Of a stretch of DNA of 64,000 nt, positions 18,255 through 27,811 are shown piece by piece. Below the pieces are notes generated by a model. It ran no database searches, had not been told where the DNA came from, and worked only from the letters and a program-made list of their open reading frames with translations. The number at the start of each line of letters is the position of its first letter. Positions within the stretch are counted from its first letter, which is position 1. The stretch lies in assembly GCF_022200785.1 (NCBI RefSeq), contig NZ_CP087585.1, forward strand, positions 4,278,001 to 4,342,000, given 5' to 3'. Source of the stretch: Pedobacter mucosus. Lineage in GTDB: Bacteria; Bacteroidota; Bacteroidia; Sphingobacteriales; Sphingobacteriaceae. The translations under genes were made by a program, and so were the position numbers.

Positions 18255-19331
18255 ATGCAAATAAGTTCACAACAAGTTTTAGATGCCCTTAAAAATGTAG
18301 AAGATCCTGATCTGAAAAAAGATTTGGTAACCCTAAACATGATTAAGGATTTACAGATAGTTGATAACCAAGTGAGTTTTACACTGGAGCTAACAACGCC
18401 TGCTTGCCCTATGAAAGAAATGCTTAAAAATGCTTGTAACAACGCCATTAAGCATTTTGTATCTCAAAAAGCAGAAATTTCTATAAATGTAACTTCGCGT
18501 GTAACTCAGCCAGTTAACTCATCATCTTTAGATAACATTAAAAATATTATTCTTGTTTCTTCTGGGAAAGGTGGTGTTGGAAAATCTACAGTAGCTAGTA
18601 ATTTAGCTGTGGTTTTAGCCAAAGATGGTGCAAAAGTTGGCCTTATTGATGCCGATATTTATGGTCCATCAGTACCAACCATGTTTGATTTAATTGATGC
18701 AAAACCAAGTGCAATAGAAACCGCTGAAGGCAAAACGAAAATAATTCCTATTGAAAAATATGGTATTAAACTCTTATCATTAGGCTTTTTTGCAGATCCT
18801 GGTCAGCCGGTTCCTTGGCGTGGACCAATGGCTTCTAACGCAGTAAAACAATTATTTAACGATACCAACTGGGGCGAATTAGACTATTTAATTGTTGATC
18901 TTCCTCCTGGTACTGGCGATATTCACATTACGATAACGCAAAGTTTTCCTATTTCTGGAGCAGTTGTGGTAACTACACCTCAACAGGTTGCATTGGCCGA
19001 TACGCATAAAGGATTGGCTATGTTTAGGATGGCTGGAATTAATATTCCTGTATTAGGTGTAATTGAAAACATGTCGTACTTTACCCCTGCAGAACTACCT
19101 GATAATAAGTATTATATATTCGGAAAGGGCGGAGGAAGAAAATTAGCTGAGCGATTTGATGTTCCTTTTTTAGGTGAAATTCCTATTATTCAAAGCATTT
19201 CTGAAGCCGGAGATAACGGTAAACCAGTTGCATTAAATCAAAACCCATTTTTAGATGTTGTATTTGGAGATATTGCAAGCAAAATTGCTCAGCAAATTTC
19301 CATCAACAATGCACAAGTGGCTAATTGCTAA
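18255..19331 (+). CDS. mrp: Mrp/ApbC-family iron-sulfur cluster carrier ATPase
   Basis: 358 aa. An N-terminal MIP18/DUF59 domain (1-90; VEDPDLKKDLVTLNMI) is followed by a ParA-like P-loop domain with GKGGVGKST (104-112), IDADIYGPSVP and DLPPGTGD. Family members carry and transfer Fe-S clusters. The CxxC that follows ENMS in E. coli Mrp is absent; here the text is ENMSYFTPAELPDNKYY. A NifU C-terminal-domain protein with CGSC starts 36 nt downstream, so the two probably work together. Confidence 0.92.
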   Translation: MQISSQQVLDALKNVEDPDLKKDLVTLNMIKDLQIVDNQVSFTLELTTPACPMKEMLKNACNNAIKHFVSQKAEISINVTSRVTQPVNSSSLDNIKNIILVSSGKGGVGKSTVASNLAVVLAKDGAKVGLIDADIYGPSVPTMFDLIDAKPSAIETAEGKTKIIPIEKYGIKLLSLGFFADPGQPVPWRGPMASNAVKQLFNDTNWGELDYLIVDLPPGTGDIHITITQSFPISGAVVVTTPQQVALADTHKGLAMFRMAGINIPVLGVIENMSYFTPAELPDNKYYIFGKGGGRKLAERFDVPFLGEIPIIQSISEAGDNGKPVALNQNPFLDVVFGDIASKIAQQISINNAQVANC

Positions 19332-19367
19332 AAAAATTGCTATTTTTATATTTTAAACAACATTATA

Positions 19368-19613
19368 ATGAATTTAACAGAGCGAGTTGAACAGGCATTG
19401 GAAACTGTCAGACCATATTTAAAGGCTGATGGAGGCGATGTTTCTGTTGAAGAAATTACTTCGGAGGGCGTAGTTAAACTAAGACTTTTAGGTAACTGCG
19501 GGTCTTGTCCGATGAGTTTTATGACGATGAAATCGGGCATAGAACAAGCAATTATGAAAGCCGTTCCTGAAATAACTTCAGTGGTTTCGGTTAATATGGC
19601 AGAACAAGATTAG
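19368..19613 (+). CDS. NifU C-terminal-domain (Nfu-type) Fe-S scaffold protein
   Basis: 81 aa. YLKADGGDVSVEEI and LLGNCGSCPMSFMTMK are the Nfu/NifU-C signature, with the cluster ligands C44 and C47. It forms a dimer that binds a [4Fe-4S] cluster and passes it to apoproteins. It lies directly behind mrp on the same strand and is probably in one transcript with it. It lacks the NifU IscU-like N-terminal domain. Confidence 0.93.
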   Translation: MNLTERVEQALETVRPYLKADGGDVSVEEITSEGVVKLRLLGNCGSCPMSFMTMKSGIEQAIMKAVPEITSVVSVNMAEQD

Positions 19614-19652
19614 CTTTAACACTATTTAACAAGGAAGTTTTATTATTAAAAT

Positions 19653-19660
19653 TACTTTTG
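19653..19660 (+). promoter_or_regulatory. -7 box of the 19666 gene
   Basis: TACTTTTG ends 5 nt before the ATG at 19666, so the mRNA would be nearly leaderless. Confidence 0.5.
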
Positions 19661-19665
19661 TCTCA

Positions 19666-20301
19666 ATGAAATATTGTTTTGCGCTGATTTTATTCATGTT
19701 TTCTATAACTGCTTTTGCGCAACAAAGGCCTGAGGAAAAACTTATTCAATTTTCTGGAATAATTACTGATATTGACAGCACAAATGTAGTTCCTTATGTA
19801 ACGATAACCAATCTTTCTGCAAAAAGCAGGCGTGTTGCCGCTGATTACAGAGGTTATTTTAGCTTCATTGTTAATCCTGGAGATACAATTTTATTTACCG
19901 CTATTGGTTATAAAAAGTTTTCGACTATTATTCCGCAAAGCGAAGCTGATAATAAATATACCATTATGGTAAAGTTAAAAGCTGAGGTAATAAATTTACC
20001 GAGTGTGCGTGTTTTCCCTTGGGCTACAACAGAAGAATTTACCCGTGAGTTTTTAGCAATGAAATTGGCCGATGATGATATGGCCATTGCTAAGAAAAAC
20101 CTTTCTCGCTCATCGATTGATGGTTTAATCCAAACTTTACCACGTGATGGGCAGGAAATTGGGAGTCAGAATTATCGGTATAATTTTGATAGAATGGTTA
20201 ACAAAAATATGGTGCAAACCAACCCATTGCTAAACCCTTTTGCCTGGGGTAAATTAATGCAGCAAATTTTCGACGGAGATAAAAGCCGAAATTCTAATTA
20301 A
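19666..20301 (+). CDS. Secreted CarboxypepD_reg-like domain protein
   Basis: 211 aa. A signal peptide (ending TAFAQ) precedes a carboxypeptidase-regulatory-like beta domain (FSGIITDIDSTNVVPYVTITN, RGYFSFIVNPGDTILFTAIGYKKF), the fold that begins SusC-type receptors. No plug or barrel follows; the rest is helical (TTEEFTREFLAMKLADDDMA). A free-standing version is typical of Sphingobacteria, with an unknown periplasmic role. Confidence 0.8.
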   Translation: MKYCFALILFMFSITAFAQQRPEEKLIQFSGIITDIDSTNVVPYVTITNLSAKSRRVAADYRGYFSFIVNPGDTILFTAIGYKKFSTIIPQSEADNKYTIMVKLKAEVINLPSVRVFPWATTEEFTREFLAMKLADDDMAIAKKNLSRSSIDGLIQTLPRDGQEIGSQNYRYNFDRMVNKNMVQTNPLLNPFAWGKLMQQIFDGDKSRNSN

Positions 20302-20322
20302 TTACATTTCATTTTACTTATT

Positions 20323-21117
20323 ATGGATTTACAAATTAAAGGTAAAGTTGCTTTTATTAGTGGCTCTACCTCGGGCATTGGATTTGCAATTGCTCACCGT
20401 TTATTGTTAGAAGGTGCCGAAGTAATTATAAATGGTCGATCTAATGAAACCGTTTCTAAAGCATTAGCGGAATTAAAACACTTAGTTGATGGTGCAATAG
20501 TGACAGGAATAGCTGCAGATTTTTCGAAAGTTGAAGATGTTAATTTCCTTGTTTCCAAGTTGCCAACTGTTGATATTCTTGTGAATAATGCTGGTATTTT
20601 TGAACCAAAGGAATTTGCAGATATTACCGATGAAGATTGGTTTCGATTTTTTGAAGTGAATGTAATGAGCGGAATTAGACTTTCCAGACATTGTTTCCCA
20701 AAAATGTTGGATAACAATTGGGGGAGAATTATATTTATTTCAAGTGAATCAGCAGTGTTTATTCCAGATGAGATGATTCATTATGGAATGACTAAAACAG
20801 CGCAGTTAGCGGTTAGTCGTGGGTTAGCCGAACTAACAAAAGGAACGAAAGTAACCGTTAATTCTATTTTGCCTGGCCCAACTAAATCAAGTGGAGTTTC
20901 TACTTTTATCAATGATTTGGCAAAGCAATCTGGCACCAGCATTGAGGAAACAGAAAAATTATTCTTCGAGAAAATGAGGCCATCTTCACTTTTGCAACGT
21001 TTTGCAAGTACTGATGAGATTGCAAATACAGTTGCTTATTATGTGAGTGAACTGGCATCTGCAACAAACGGTGCATCTATAAGGGTTGAAGGTGGTTTAA
21101 TCCGTTCTATAACCTAA
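20323..21117 (+). CDS. Short-chain dehydrogenase/reductase
   Basis: 264 aa Rossmann-fold oxidoreductase. The NAD(P)-binding motif is GSTSGIG (14-20) and NNAG is at 88-91. The catalytic set is S140/S141, Y154 and K158 (YGMTK). The Ser-rich ISGSTSG loop and NGRS after the second strand suggest NADP(H). The substrate is unknown. It follows the previous gene by 21 nt and ends at a hairpin terminator. Confidence 0.9.
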   Translation: MDLQIKGKVAFISGSTSGIGFAIAHRLLLEGAEVIINGRSNETVSKALAELKHLVDGAIVTGIAADFSKVEDVNFLVSKLPTVDILVNNAGIFEPKEFADITDEDWFRFFEVNVMSGIRLSRHCFPKMLDNNWGRIIFISSESAVFIPDEMIHYGMTKTAQLAVSRGLAELTKGTKVTVNSILPGPTKSSGVSTFINDLAKQSGTSIEETEKLFFEKMRPSSLLQRFASTDEIANTVAYYVSELASATNGASIRVEGGLIRSIT

Positions 21118-21133
21118 AATATATAAAATGAAA

Positions 21134-21160
21134 AAGGGAAAATGTTATCTATTTTCCCTT
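21134..21160. terminator. Bidirectional terminator between the SDR gene and def
   Basis: Perfect stem AAGGGAAAAT/ATTTTCCCTT with a 7-nt loop, flanked by A-rich and T-rich tracts. It serves the two convergent genes. Confidence 0.75.
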
Positions 21161-21177
21161 CATTTTCTGTTAAAAAA

Positions 21178-21738
21178 CTATCTCTTTTTACTCTTATTCG
21201 GAAACTTCATTTTATAATCTGTACTTACATTTCCTTTAGAAATGGCATCTAGTCTGCTTTTAAGCATTGTTTTACGCAAAACACTAACCTTATCTGTAAA
21301 TAATTTTCCTTCAATGTGATCATATTCATGTTGAATTACACGAGCAGGCATTCCATCTACATCATCTGTATGCTCTATCCAATTTTCATCAAAATAATTA
21401 ACTTTGATTTTCGGCTTACGCATGATGTTTTCGCGAATATCTGGAATGCTTAAACAACCTTCGTTAAAGCTCCAAAGTTCACCTGTTTCTTCAACAATTT
21501 TCGCATTTATAAAAACTCGTTTATAGCCTGGACTGCCTTCATCATCTTCACCAGTATCTACAATAAATAGACGTATAGGCAGGCCAATTTGTGGTGCTGC
21601 TAAACCCACGCCATTTGCAAAGTACATGGTATCAAACATATCGCTGATCAACTTTTCTAAGTTGGGATAATTTTCGTCTATATCGGTGCCGATCTTCTTT
21701 AAAACCGGATCTCCATAAGCTACAATTGGTAATTTCAT
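21178..21738 (-). CDS. def: Peptide deformylase
   Basis: 186 aa. It removes the formyl group from nascent protein N-termini. Motif 1 is GVGLAAPQIG, motif 2 is EGCLSIPD with metal ligand C95, and motif 3 is QHEYDH (H137, E138, H141). The C-terminal Lys/Arg-rich tail (KFPNKSKKR) extends beyond the core. It is monocistronic and convergent with the SDR gene. Confidence 0.96.
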   Translation of the reverse strand: MKLPIVAYGDPVLKKIGTDIDENYPNLEKLISDMFDTMYFANGVGLAAPQIGLPIRLFIVDTGEDDEGSPGYKRVFINAKIVEETGELWSFNEGCLSIPDIRENIMRKPKIKVNYFDENWIEHTDDVDGMPARVIQHEYDHIEGKLFTDKVSVLRKTMLKSRLDAISKGNVSTDYKMKFPNKSKKR

Positions 21739-21861
21739 TGTATAATATATTTTAAATTTCGGCCATCATTGCGAGGCACGAAGCAATCTTAAAGCGCCAG
21801 ATGTATAGCGTAGTTGCAGGAATGCTTCTTTTCTTGTTTTAATAATCAGCCAAATAGTGCA

Positions 21862-21888
21862 GATCGCGAACTTTGCGATCGTTTTTTT
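21862..21888 (+). terminator. Orphan plus-strand terminator-like hairpin
   Basis: Stem GATCGC/GCGATC with a 7-nt loop, then G and seven T on the plus strand. Both flanking genes are on the minus strand, so no known plus-strand transcript ends here. Confidence 0.55.
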
Positions 21889-21901
21889 ACAAAAATAACA
21901 A

Positions 21902-23134
21902 TTATTCCAGTATCGGACTAAACGTAAAAATATTCAGCTTCTCAGGATCTAGAACTTCATCAGCAATTTGCGCTATTTCTTTTGTAGAAATCGAATTAAT
22001 TTTCTCAAATACTTTGGGTAAAGAATCTATTTTTTTATGATCAATTAAGCTTTTTGCCATCGATATAATTAACCCGATTCTATTTTCTTCGCCTAAAGCA
22101 ATTTGGCCAATAAATTTATTTTTTGCCTTTTGCAACTGAACTTCATTAAGCGGATTATCTCGTAATTTCTTCAGCTCTTTAAAAATAAGCGATAATGCTT
22201 TTTGTTGTTTTTCTTTATCTGTACCGAAGTAAATAGAAAAAATTCCAGTGTCACTTAAGGGCGAAAAGTTAGATTCAATCGTGTATGCAATTCCATATTT
22301 CTCCCTAATTTGAAGGTTTAAAACAGAACTCATTCCGTTTCCTCCAAAGTAATTATTTAACAGCATTAAACCAGCTTTGAGCGGATTATGCGTAGAATAA
22401 GTTTGCGTACCCAAAATGCAATGTGCTTGCATTATAGGCTTATAAATGTTAGTTGTAGTTGGATTTAAATTTTCTGGTTTAACCCGATTTCTATTTGGAG
22501 AATTCTCTTCCACATCCGAAAAATGTTTGGTTCCTTTATTTACAACACTATTTAAAGTGTAGTTTCCTAAAACTGCAATAACGATTTCATTGGTGCGGTA
22601 ATTCGCTTTTCTAAAATTTATAACATCTTCGCGGGTAAAATTTTGAACGCTTTCTGTTGTTCCTAAAATATTATTGCCTAATGCATTTCCAGCAAAAAGC
22701 ATGTCTTCAAAATCATCATTAATCGCCTCTTCAGGCTGATCTAAGTAGGACGCAATCTCATCAAGAATAACACCCTTTTCTTTATCCATTTCATCTTCCG
22801 GAAAAGTAGAATGGAAAATAATATCGTTAAAAAGATCTAATGTTCTATCTAAATATGGATTTAAAAATGAAGCATGAACGCAAGTATATTCTTTCGTAGT
22901 GTAAGCGTTTAAATCTGCGCCTACGCTTTCCAAACGATTTAAAATTTGATTCGTACTGCGTTTTTCTGTGCGTTTAAAAATTAAATGTTCTATAAAATGC
23001 GCCAAACCAGCTTTGTTTTCCGGTTCATCGCGGGAACCCGAATTTACAATTATACAAGCATGTGATATAGCGGACGCCGAAGGTACGTGCAAAAGGCGAA
23101 TGCCATTCGGTAAAGTGTGAACATTGTATTCCAT
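21902..23134 (-). CDS. M16-family zinc peptidase (pitrilysin/insulinase type)
   Basis: 410 aa with the inverted zinc motif HFIEH (H46, E49, H50) followed by LIFKRTEKRS. A distal Glu-rich segment, KGVILDEIASYLDQPEE, supplies the third ligand. A central FGGNGMSSVLNLQIREKYG is typical of the M16B C-terminal domain. There is no signal peptide, so it is probably cytosolic. A -7 box lies immediately upstream. Confidence 0.92.
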   Translation of the reverse strand: MEYNVHTLPNGIRLLHVPSASAISHACIIVNSGSRDEPENKAGLAHFIEHLIFKRTEKRSTNQILNRLESVGADLNAYTTKEYTCVHASFLNPYLDRTLDLFNDIIFHSTFPEDEMDKEKGVILDEIASYLDQPEEAINDDFEDMLFAGNALGNNILGTTESVQNFTREDVINFRKANYRTNEIVIAVLGNYTLNSVVNKGTKHFSDVEENSPNRNRVKPENLNPTTTNIYKPIMQAHCILGTQTYSTHNPLKAGLMLLNNYFGGNGMSSVLNLQIREKYGIAYTIESNFSPLSDTGIFSIYFGTDKEKQQKALSLIFKELKKLRDNPLNEVQLQKAKNKFIGQIALGEENRIGLIISMAKSLIDHKKIDSLPKVFEKINSISTKEIAQIADEVLDPEKLNIFTFSPILE

Positions 23135-23141
23135 TGGGCGG

Positions 23142-23149
23142 CAAAGATA
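23142..23149 (-). promoter_or_regulatory. -7 box of the M16 peptidase gene
   Basis: On the minus strand this reads TATCTTTG (TAnnTTTG). The ATG at 23134 follows 7 nt later, so the message would be nearly leaderless. Confidence 0.45.
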
Positions 23150-23276
23150 AGCTATTTGCTTTTAAAGACGCTTTATGTAAGCCTTGTTAATTGTAAAATG
23201 GAAATCAATTTATTAATGAAAGCGCATTAATTATTTTAAATATTACTTTTCCATTTTCTGTTGGGAAATGTACGGT

Positions 23277-24320
23277 TCTGTTCTTTAGCATCCATAAAAA
23301 GGATTAAAAATCCTTACTTCTTAGGACGGGATTGCAAATCCCGACCAACAAGACTTAACAACCTATGAAATGCTGCACATAATTTTCGGATAAATCTTTC
23401 CTTATCATTTAACCTATTTATTTATTCCATCCAACGCAAAGAAAATGCATAACCTAAGGCTTTAGCTGGTCGAGATTTGTAATCTCGTCCTGTAAGCAAT
23501 GGATTTTTAATCCATGGAAAGCGTTAAAAATCCTTGATTTTTCAAGATGGGCAGCAAATCCCGACTAATAGGAGATTTATTCAAAAACAGATTGTAATTA
23601 ATAAACCAGACAGTAGCGGTAGCCCCGATTTTTCATCGGGCTACAGCAAATGGCGGGACTGACGAATCTATGAAATGCTGCACATTCATTTTTAGATAAA
23701 TCTTTCCTTATCATTTAACCTATTTATTATATTCCATCCAACGCAAAGAAAATGCATAACCTAAGGCTTTAGCTGGTCGAGATTTGTAATCTCGTCCTGT
23801 AAGCAATGGATTTTTAATCCATGGAAAGCGTTAAAAATCCTTGATTTTTCAAGATGGGACAGCAAATCCCGACTAATAGGAGATTTATTCAAAAACAGAT
23901 TGTAATTAATAAACCAGACAGCAGCGGCAGCCCCGATTTTTCATCGGGCTACAGCAAATGGCGGGACTGAAGAACCTATGAAATGCTGCACATTCATTTT
24001 CAGATAAATCTTCCTTTATCATTTAACCTATTTATTCCCTTCCAACGTAAAGAAAAGGCATAAGCTAAAGCTCCTTGGTTAATCGAGATTTGTAATCTCA
24101 TACATTAAGCAATGAATTTATAATTTATAAAAAGGATTAAAAATCCTTACTTCTTAGGACGGGATTGCAAATCTCGACCAACAAGATTGCAAATTCCGAC
24201 CAACAAGACTGAAGAATCTATGAAATACTACACATTCATTTTTAAATAAATCTTTCCTTATTATTTAACCTATTTATTTATTCCCTCCAACGCAAAGAAA
24301 AATGCATAACCTAAGGCTTC
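23277..24320. repeat. Tandem array of about 245-307 bp units containing the 3' tail of the adjacent oligopeptidase gene
   Basis: The core CCAACG(C/T)(A)AAAG begins at 23431, 23738, 24042 and, inside the S9 peptidase gene, at 24287; the spacings are 307, 304 and 245 nt. The first two full units differ at about ten positions by eye, while the third is more diverged. Each unit carries 30-35 nt matching the last codons of the peptidase plus the sequence beyond its stop. Between these lie palindromes such as CGAGATTTGTAATCTCG, GGATTTTTAATCC and CCCCGATTTTTCATCGGG. The first two copies lack one A of the gene's run, which puts the copied tail out of frame. The 1.1 kb between 23135 and 24269 has no other gene. 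Confidence 0.85.
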
Positions 24321-26417
24321 ATCTTTTAAATAATCGAAGCGCCCAGATGCACCGCCATGACCAAATTCCATATTCGTTTTTAATAATAAAACATTTTTAT
24401 CAGTTTTAGTCGCCCTAAGTTTGGCTACCCATTTCGCAGGTTCAAAATATTGCACCTGACTATCATGCAAACCAGTGGTAACCAACAAATTTGGATAGGC
24501 TTTTTTCTCTATATTTTCGTAAGGGGAATAGCTTTTTATATAATCATAAGCGGCTTTTTGTTTAGGATTTCCCCATTCATCGAACTCGTTTGTAGTTAAC
24601 GGAATACTTTCATCAAGCATGGTATTTACCACATCAACAAAAGGTACATCGGCAATTACGCCATTCCATAAATCTGGGGCCAAATTTACAACTGCACCCA
24701 TCAACAAACCACCTGCACTGCCTCCGTTTGCATATAAATGGCCTTTAGAAGTGTATTTCTGATCTATTAAATATTCTCCAGCAGCAATAAAATCAGTAAA
24801 AGAATTTTTCTTTTTCATCAATTTACCATCCTCATACCACTGGCGACCCATTTCTTGTCCACCGCGAATATTAGCAATAGCGAAAACGAAACCGCGATTA
24901 AGCAAACTTAATCTAGCTGCAGAAAAATAAACATCAGAGTTTACGCCGTAAGAGCCGTATCCATTAAGCAATAAAGGCGAACTACCATTTTTTTCAAAAC
25001 CCTTTTTATAAACCAATGCAATAGGGATTTTTGTACCATCTTTTGCCGTAGCAAAAACCCGTTCAGTTAGGTAATCCTTCGGATTATAGCCGCCCACTAT
25101 TTCCTGTTGTTTCATCAACTTTTGTTCTTTATTCTCAAAATTATAATCGTACACCGAACTAGGCGTACTTAAAGAAGTATAAGAATAACGAAGCGTTTTG
25201 CTATTGTATTCAGGATTGGCGCCAACGCCAGCATCGTATGCGGTCTCATCAAATTTGATGTAATAGTCACTTCCATTTTTCTTTAAAACCCTCAATTCTG
25301 TTAAACCATTTCTACGCTCAGATAAAACAGTATAATCTTTAAACTCTTCAACTCCCTCGAGTAAAACATCCTTTCTGTTTGGGATAATTTCTTTCCAATT
25401 TTCCTTTTCGGTTTTATCCAAATCACATTCCATTAAGCGGAAATTTTTTGCATTCCAATTGGTAAGAATCAAAAATTTGCCATCTACAGGCATTACATCG
25501 TATAAAACATCCTTACTTCGGGCTGCGAAAACTTTAAAAGGTAATTCTGGATGATCGGCATCAACCATCTTATATTCGGATGTTAAAGTTCCTTGTGAGC
25601 CAATAAAAATATACTTGCCATTCTTTGATTTAGCAACGCCAATATAATTTGTGTTGTCGGTTTCATTGTAAACAATTTTATCGCTTTTAGCATCAGTACC
25701 AAGTGTATGTTTTTTAATTTTTTCACTTAATAAAGTAACTGGATTATTGGCCGTGTAAAAAATGGTTTTGTTGTCGTTCGCCCAAACCGCTCTTCCGCTA
25801 GTATTTGTTATTTCATCTTTATAAACCGCTCCTGTTTCTAAATTTTTTATATGGATCACATATTGTCGCCTGGAAACTTTATCTAAACCAAAAGCTAATA
25901 GCTTATTATCCGGACTTATACTGAAACCCGTTGCGCTATAATATGCATGTCCTTTTGCTAAATCATCAACATCTAAAAGAATTTCTTCAGGTGCAGATAA
26001 ATTTCCCTTTTTACGACAATATTTAAAGTATTGCTTGCCATCTTCAGTTCTCGAATAGTAATAATATCCATTTTTAAAAACTGGCACAGATTCATCTTTT
26101 TCCTTTATTCTGCCTTTCATTTCCTCAAACAAATTGGCCTGAAACTTTTCAGTTCCTTTCATCATCGTGCTTAAGTAAGTATTTTCGGCTTTTAAGTAAT
26201 CAACCACTTTGGTACTGTCTGGCCCTTTTTTAAAGAAATCGATCATCCAGTAATAATTATCTACAACAGTATCGCCGTGTATTATTCTAGTATGCGGAAT
26301 AATTTCTGCCACCGGGGCCTTGGCATCAGGCCATTTATAAGTTTCCATTTTTTCTTTTTTATTTGAGCAGGCGCTTATTATACTTAACAACAACAAGCCA
26401 GGTAAAAGTAACTTCAT
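24270..26417 (-). CDS. S9-family oligopeptidase B-like lipoprotein
   Basis: 715 aa. A lipobox (IISAC) at the start predicts a lipid anchor. The N-terminal half is the beta-propeller lid (YYWMIDFF, SISPDNKLLAFG). The C-terminal alpha/beta-hydrolase half has the nucleophile S567 in GGSAGG, an Asp in VTTGLHDSQVQY, and the His in FGHGG. It cleaves short peptides after basic residues in the OpB family; proline specificity of the POP branch is the alternative. The last codons are duplicated in the repeat array downstream. Confidence 0.92.
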   Translation of the reverse strand: MKLLLPGLLLLSIISACSNKKEKMETYKWPDAKAPVAEIIPHTRIIHGDTVVDNYYWMIDFFKKGPDSTKVVDYLKAENTYLSTMMKGTEKFQANLFEEMKGRIKEKDESVPVFKNGYYYYSRTEDGKQYFKYCRKKGNLSAPEEILLDVDDLAKGHAYYSATGFSISPDNKLLAFGLDKVSRRQYVIHIKNLETGAVYKDEITNTSGRAVWANDNKTIFYTANNPVTLLSEKIKKHTLGTDAKSDKIVYNETDNTNYIGVAKSKNGKYIFIGSQGTLTSEYKMVDADHPELPFKVFAARSKDVLYDVMPVDGKFLILTNWNAKNFRLMECDLDKTEKENWKEIIPNRKDVLLEGVEEFKDYTVLSERRNGLTELRVLKKNGSDYYIKFDETAYDAGVGANPEYNSKTLRYSYTSLSTPSSVYDYNFENKEQKLMKQQEIVGGYNPKDYLTERVFATAKDGTKIPIALVYKKGFEKNGSSPLLLNGYGSYGVNSDVYFSAARLSLLNRGFVFAIANIRGGQEMGRQWYEDGKLMKKKNSFTDFIAAGEYLIDQKYTSKGHLYANGGSAGGLLMGAVVNLAPDLWNGVIADVPFVDVVNTMLDESIPLTTNEFDEWGNPKQKAAYDYIKSYSPYENIEKKAYPNLLVTTGLHDSQVQYFEPAKWVAKLRATKTDKNVLLLKTNMEFGHGGASGRFDYLKDEALGYAFFFALEGINK

Positions 26418-26502
26418 GGTGGTTTAGTTTTTGTGTTTTGCAATTTAAAAGAAATATATGAATGAGGTTTAAGTTTTAATTTGAAAATTTAGCGCTTAAT
26501 GT

Positions 26503-26576
26503 CGATGGCGGTTTTCAGTCCCGCCATTCGCTTTACTTCGTGCTCGCTGCTGTCGGGTTTAAGAACAAAGCCATCG
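26503..26576. repeat. Dispersed intergenic repeat with inverted ends, upstream of proB
   Basis: Inverted ends CGATGGC (26503-26509) and GCCATCG (26570-26576) enclose a GC-rich block. Read on the minus strand it contains CCGACAGCAGCG and AATGGCGGGACTGA. The same blocks occur in the array at 23612-23665 and 23917-23970 and, degenerate, at 5056-5138. It lies 136 nt before the proB ATG. Confidence 0.65.
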
Positions 26577-26711
26577 CTCTTTTGAAACGCTTGTTCCTGA
26601 TATATTGCCGAACCATTACCATTTTCGTAAAAATCATTCATCCTGATGATTAGCATTCTAATTAATTAAAATAGATGTTAAATTGCCACATCAAATGTTT
26701 TCAGCATAATA

Positions 26712-27791
26712 ATGAAATTAGGGTACAAAAAAATAGTTGTTAAGGTTGGGTCGAATGTAATAACGCAGGCTAATGGTTTGCCAGATGAAGAGCGTATTAA
26801 ACACCTCGTAAATCAGCTGGCAGAAATTAAAAAGCAAGGTGTAGAAGTAATTTTAGTTTCTTCGGGTGCTGTTGCTTCGGGCAAAAGTTTGATGCAAATG
26901 TCAGATAAGGTCGAAACCGTAATGGCCAGACAAATGCTTGCAGCTGTTGGTCAGGTTAAATTGATAAATACATACGCTGGTTTTTTTGACAAGCACCAAA
27001 TTATGTGTGCCCAGGTTTTAGTTACCAAGGAAGATTTTCGGGATAGAATTCATTATTTAAACATGAAGAATTGTATGCAAACTTTACTGCATAACCATAT
27101 TATTCCTGTTATAAATGAGAATGATGTAGTGTCTGTAACCGAATTAATGTTTACTGATAATGATGAGTTGGCTGGCTTAATTACAACAATGCTGAATGCT
27201 GATGCCTTAATTATTCTATCAAATGTGAATGGAATTTATAATGGTGATCCTAAACATGAAAATTCAGAAGTTATACAAGAGATAACTGGCTCGGTTTCTA
27301 ATTTATCATCGTTTATAAGTACAGGAAAATCTGAATTTGGGCGTGGAGGCATGATTACCAAAACCAACATGGCTCAAAAGGTTGCAAAACTTGGCATTAC
27401 AGTACATATTGCAAACGGCACAACAGATAATGTGCTTACTGATTTGTTAGATAATCAAGTTATTCACACAAGATTTGTTCCCGAAAAAAGCAAATCAAAT
27501 AAGAAAAAATGGATTGCGCATTCTGAAAATGCCGCAACCGGAATTGTTAAACTCAATGATGGTGCCAAAGCAGTTTTAACCTCTGGCAAGGCAACCAGTT
27601 TATTGCCTATAGGAATTATCGAAATACAAACCGATTTTTTAAAAGGCGATATCATCAGAATTATTGATGAGGAAAATCAATTAATTGGATTGGGCATTGC
27701 AGAATATGGTTCTGATAAAGCAAAAGAAAGGTTAGGCCAAAAAAAGCAAAAACCCTTGGTGCATTATGATTATTTTTATTCTGTAATTTAA
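26712..27791 (+). CDS. proB: Glutamate 5-kinase
   Basis: 359 aa. The amino-acid kinase domain opens with KIVVKVGSNV, followed by LVSSGAVASG, PVINENDVV and the substrate-binding FGRGGMITK. A C-terminal PUA domain follows (SGKATSLLPIGI, GDIIRIID). It phosphorylates glutamate in the first step of proline synthesis. It is followed by proA 110 nt downstream; a MITE-like inverted repeat lies in the gap. Confidence 0.95.
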   Translation: MKLGYKKIVVKVGSNVITQANGLPDEERIKHLVNQLAEIKKQGVEVILVSSGAVASGKSLMQMSDKVETVMARQMLAAVGQVKLINTYAGFFDKHQIMCAQVLVTKEDFRDRIHYLNMKNCMQTLLHNHIIPVINENDVVSVTELMFTDNDELAGLITTMLNADALIILSNVNGIYNGDPKHENSEVIQEITGSVSNLSSFISTGKSEFGRGGMITKTNMAQKVAKLGITVHIANGTTDNVLTDLLDNQVIHTRFVPEKSKSNKKKWIAHSENAATGIVKLNDGAKAVLTSGKATSLLPIGIIEIQTDFLKGDIIRIIDEENQLIGLGIAEYGSDKAKERLGQKKQKPLVHYDYFYSVI

Positions 27792-27811
27792 AAAGGTTAA
27801 CTACATAGAAA

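Noticed and set aside
23277..24320. CRISPR array
   Set aside because: Units are 245-307 nt with gene-tail content; there are no short direct repeats with unique spacers and no cas genes.
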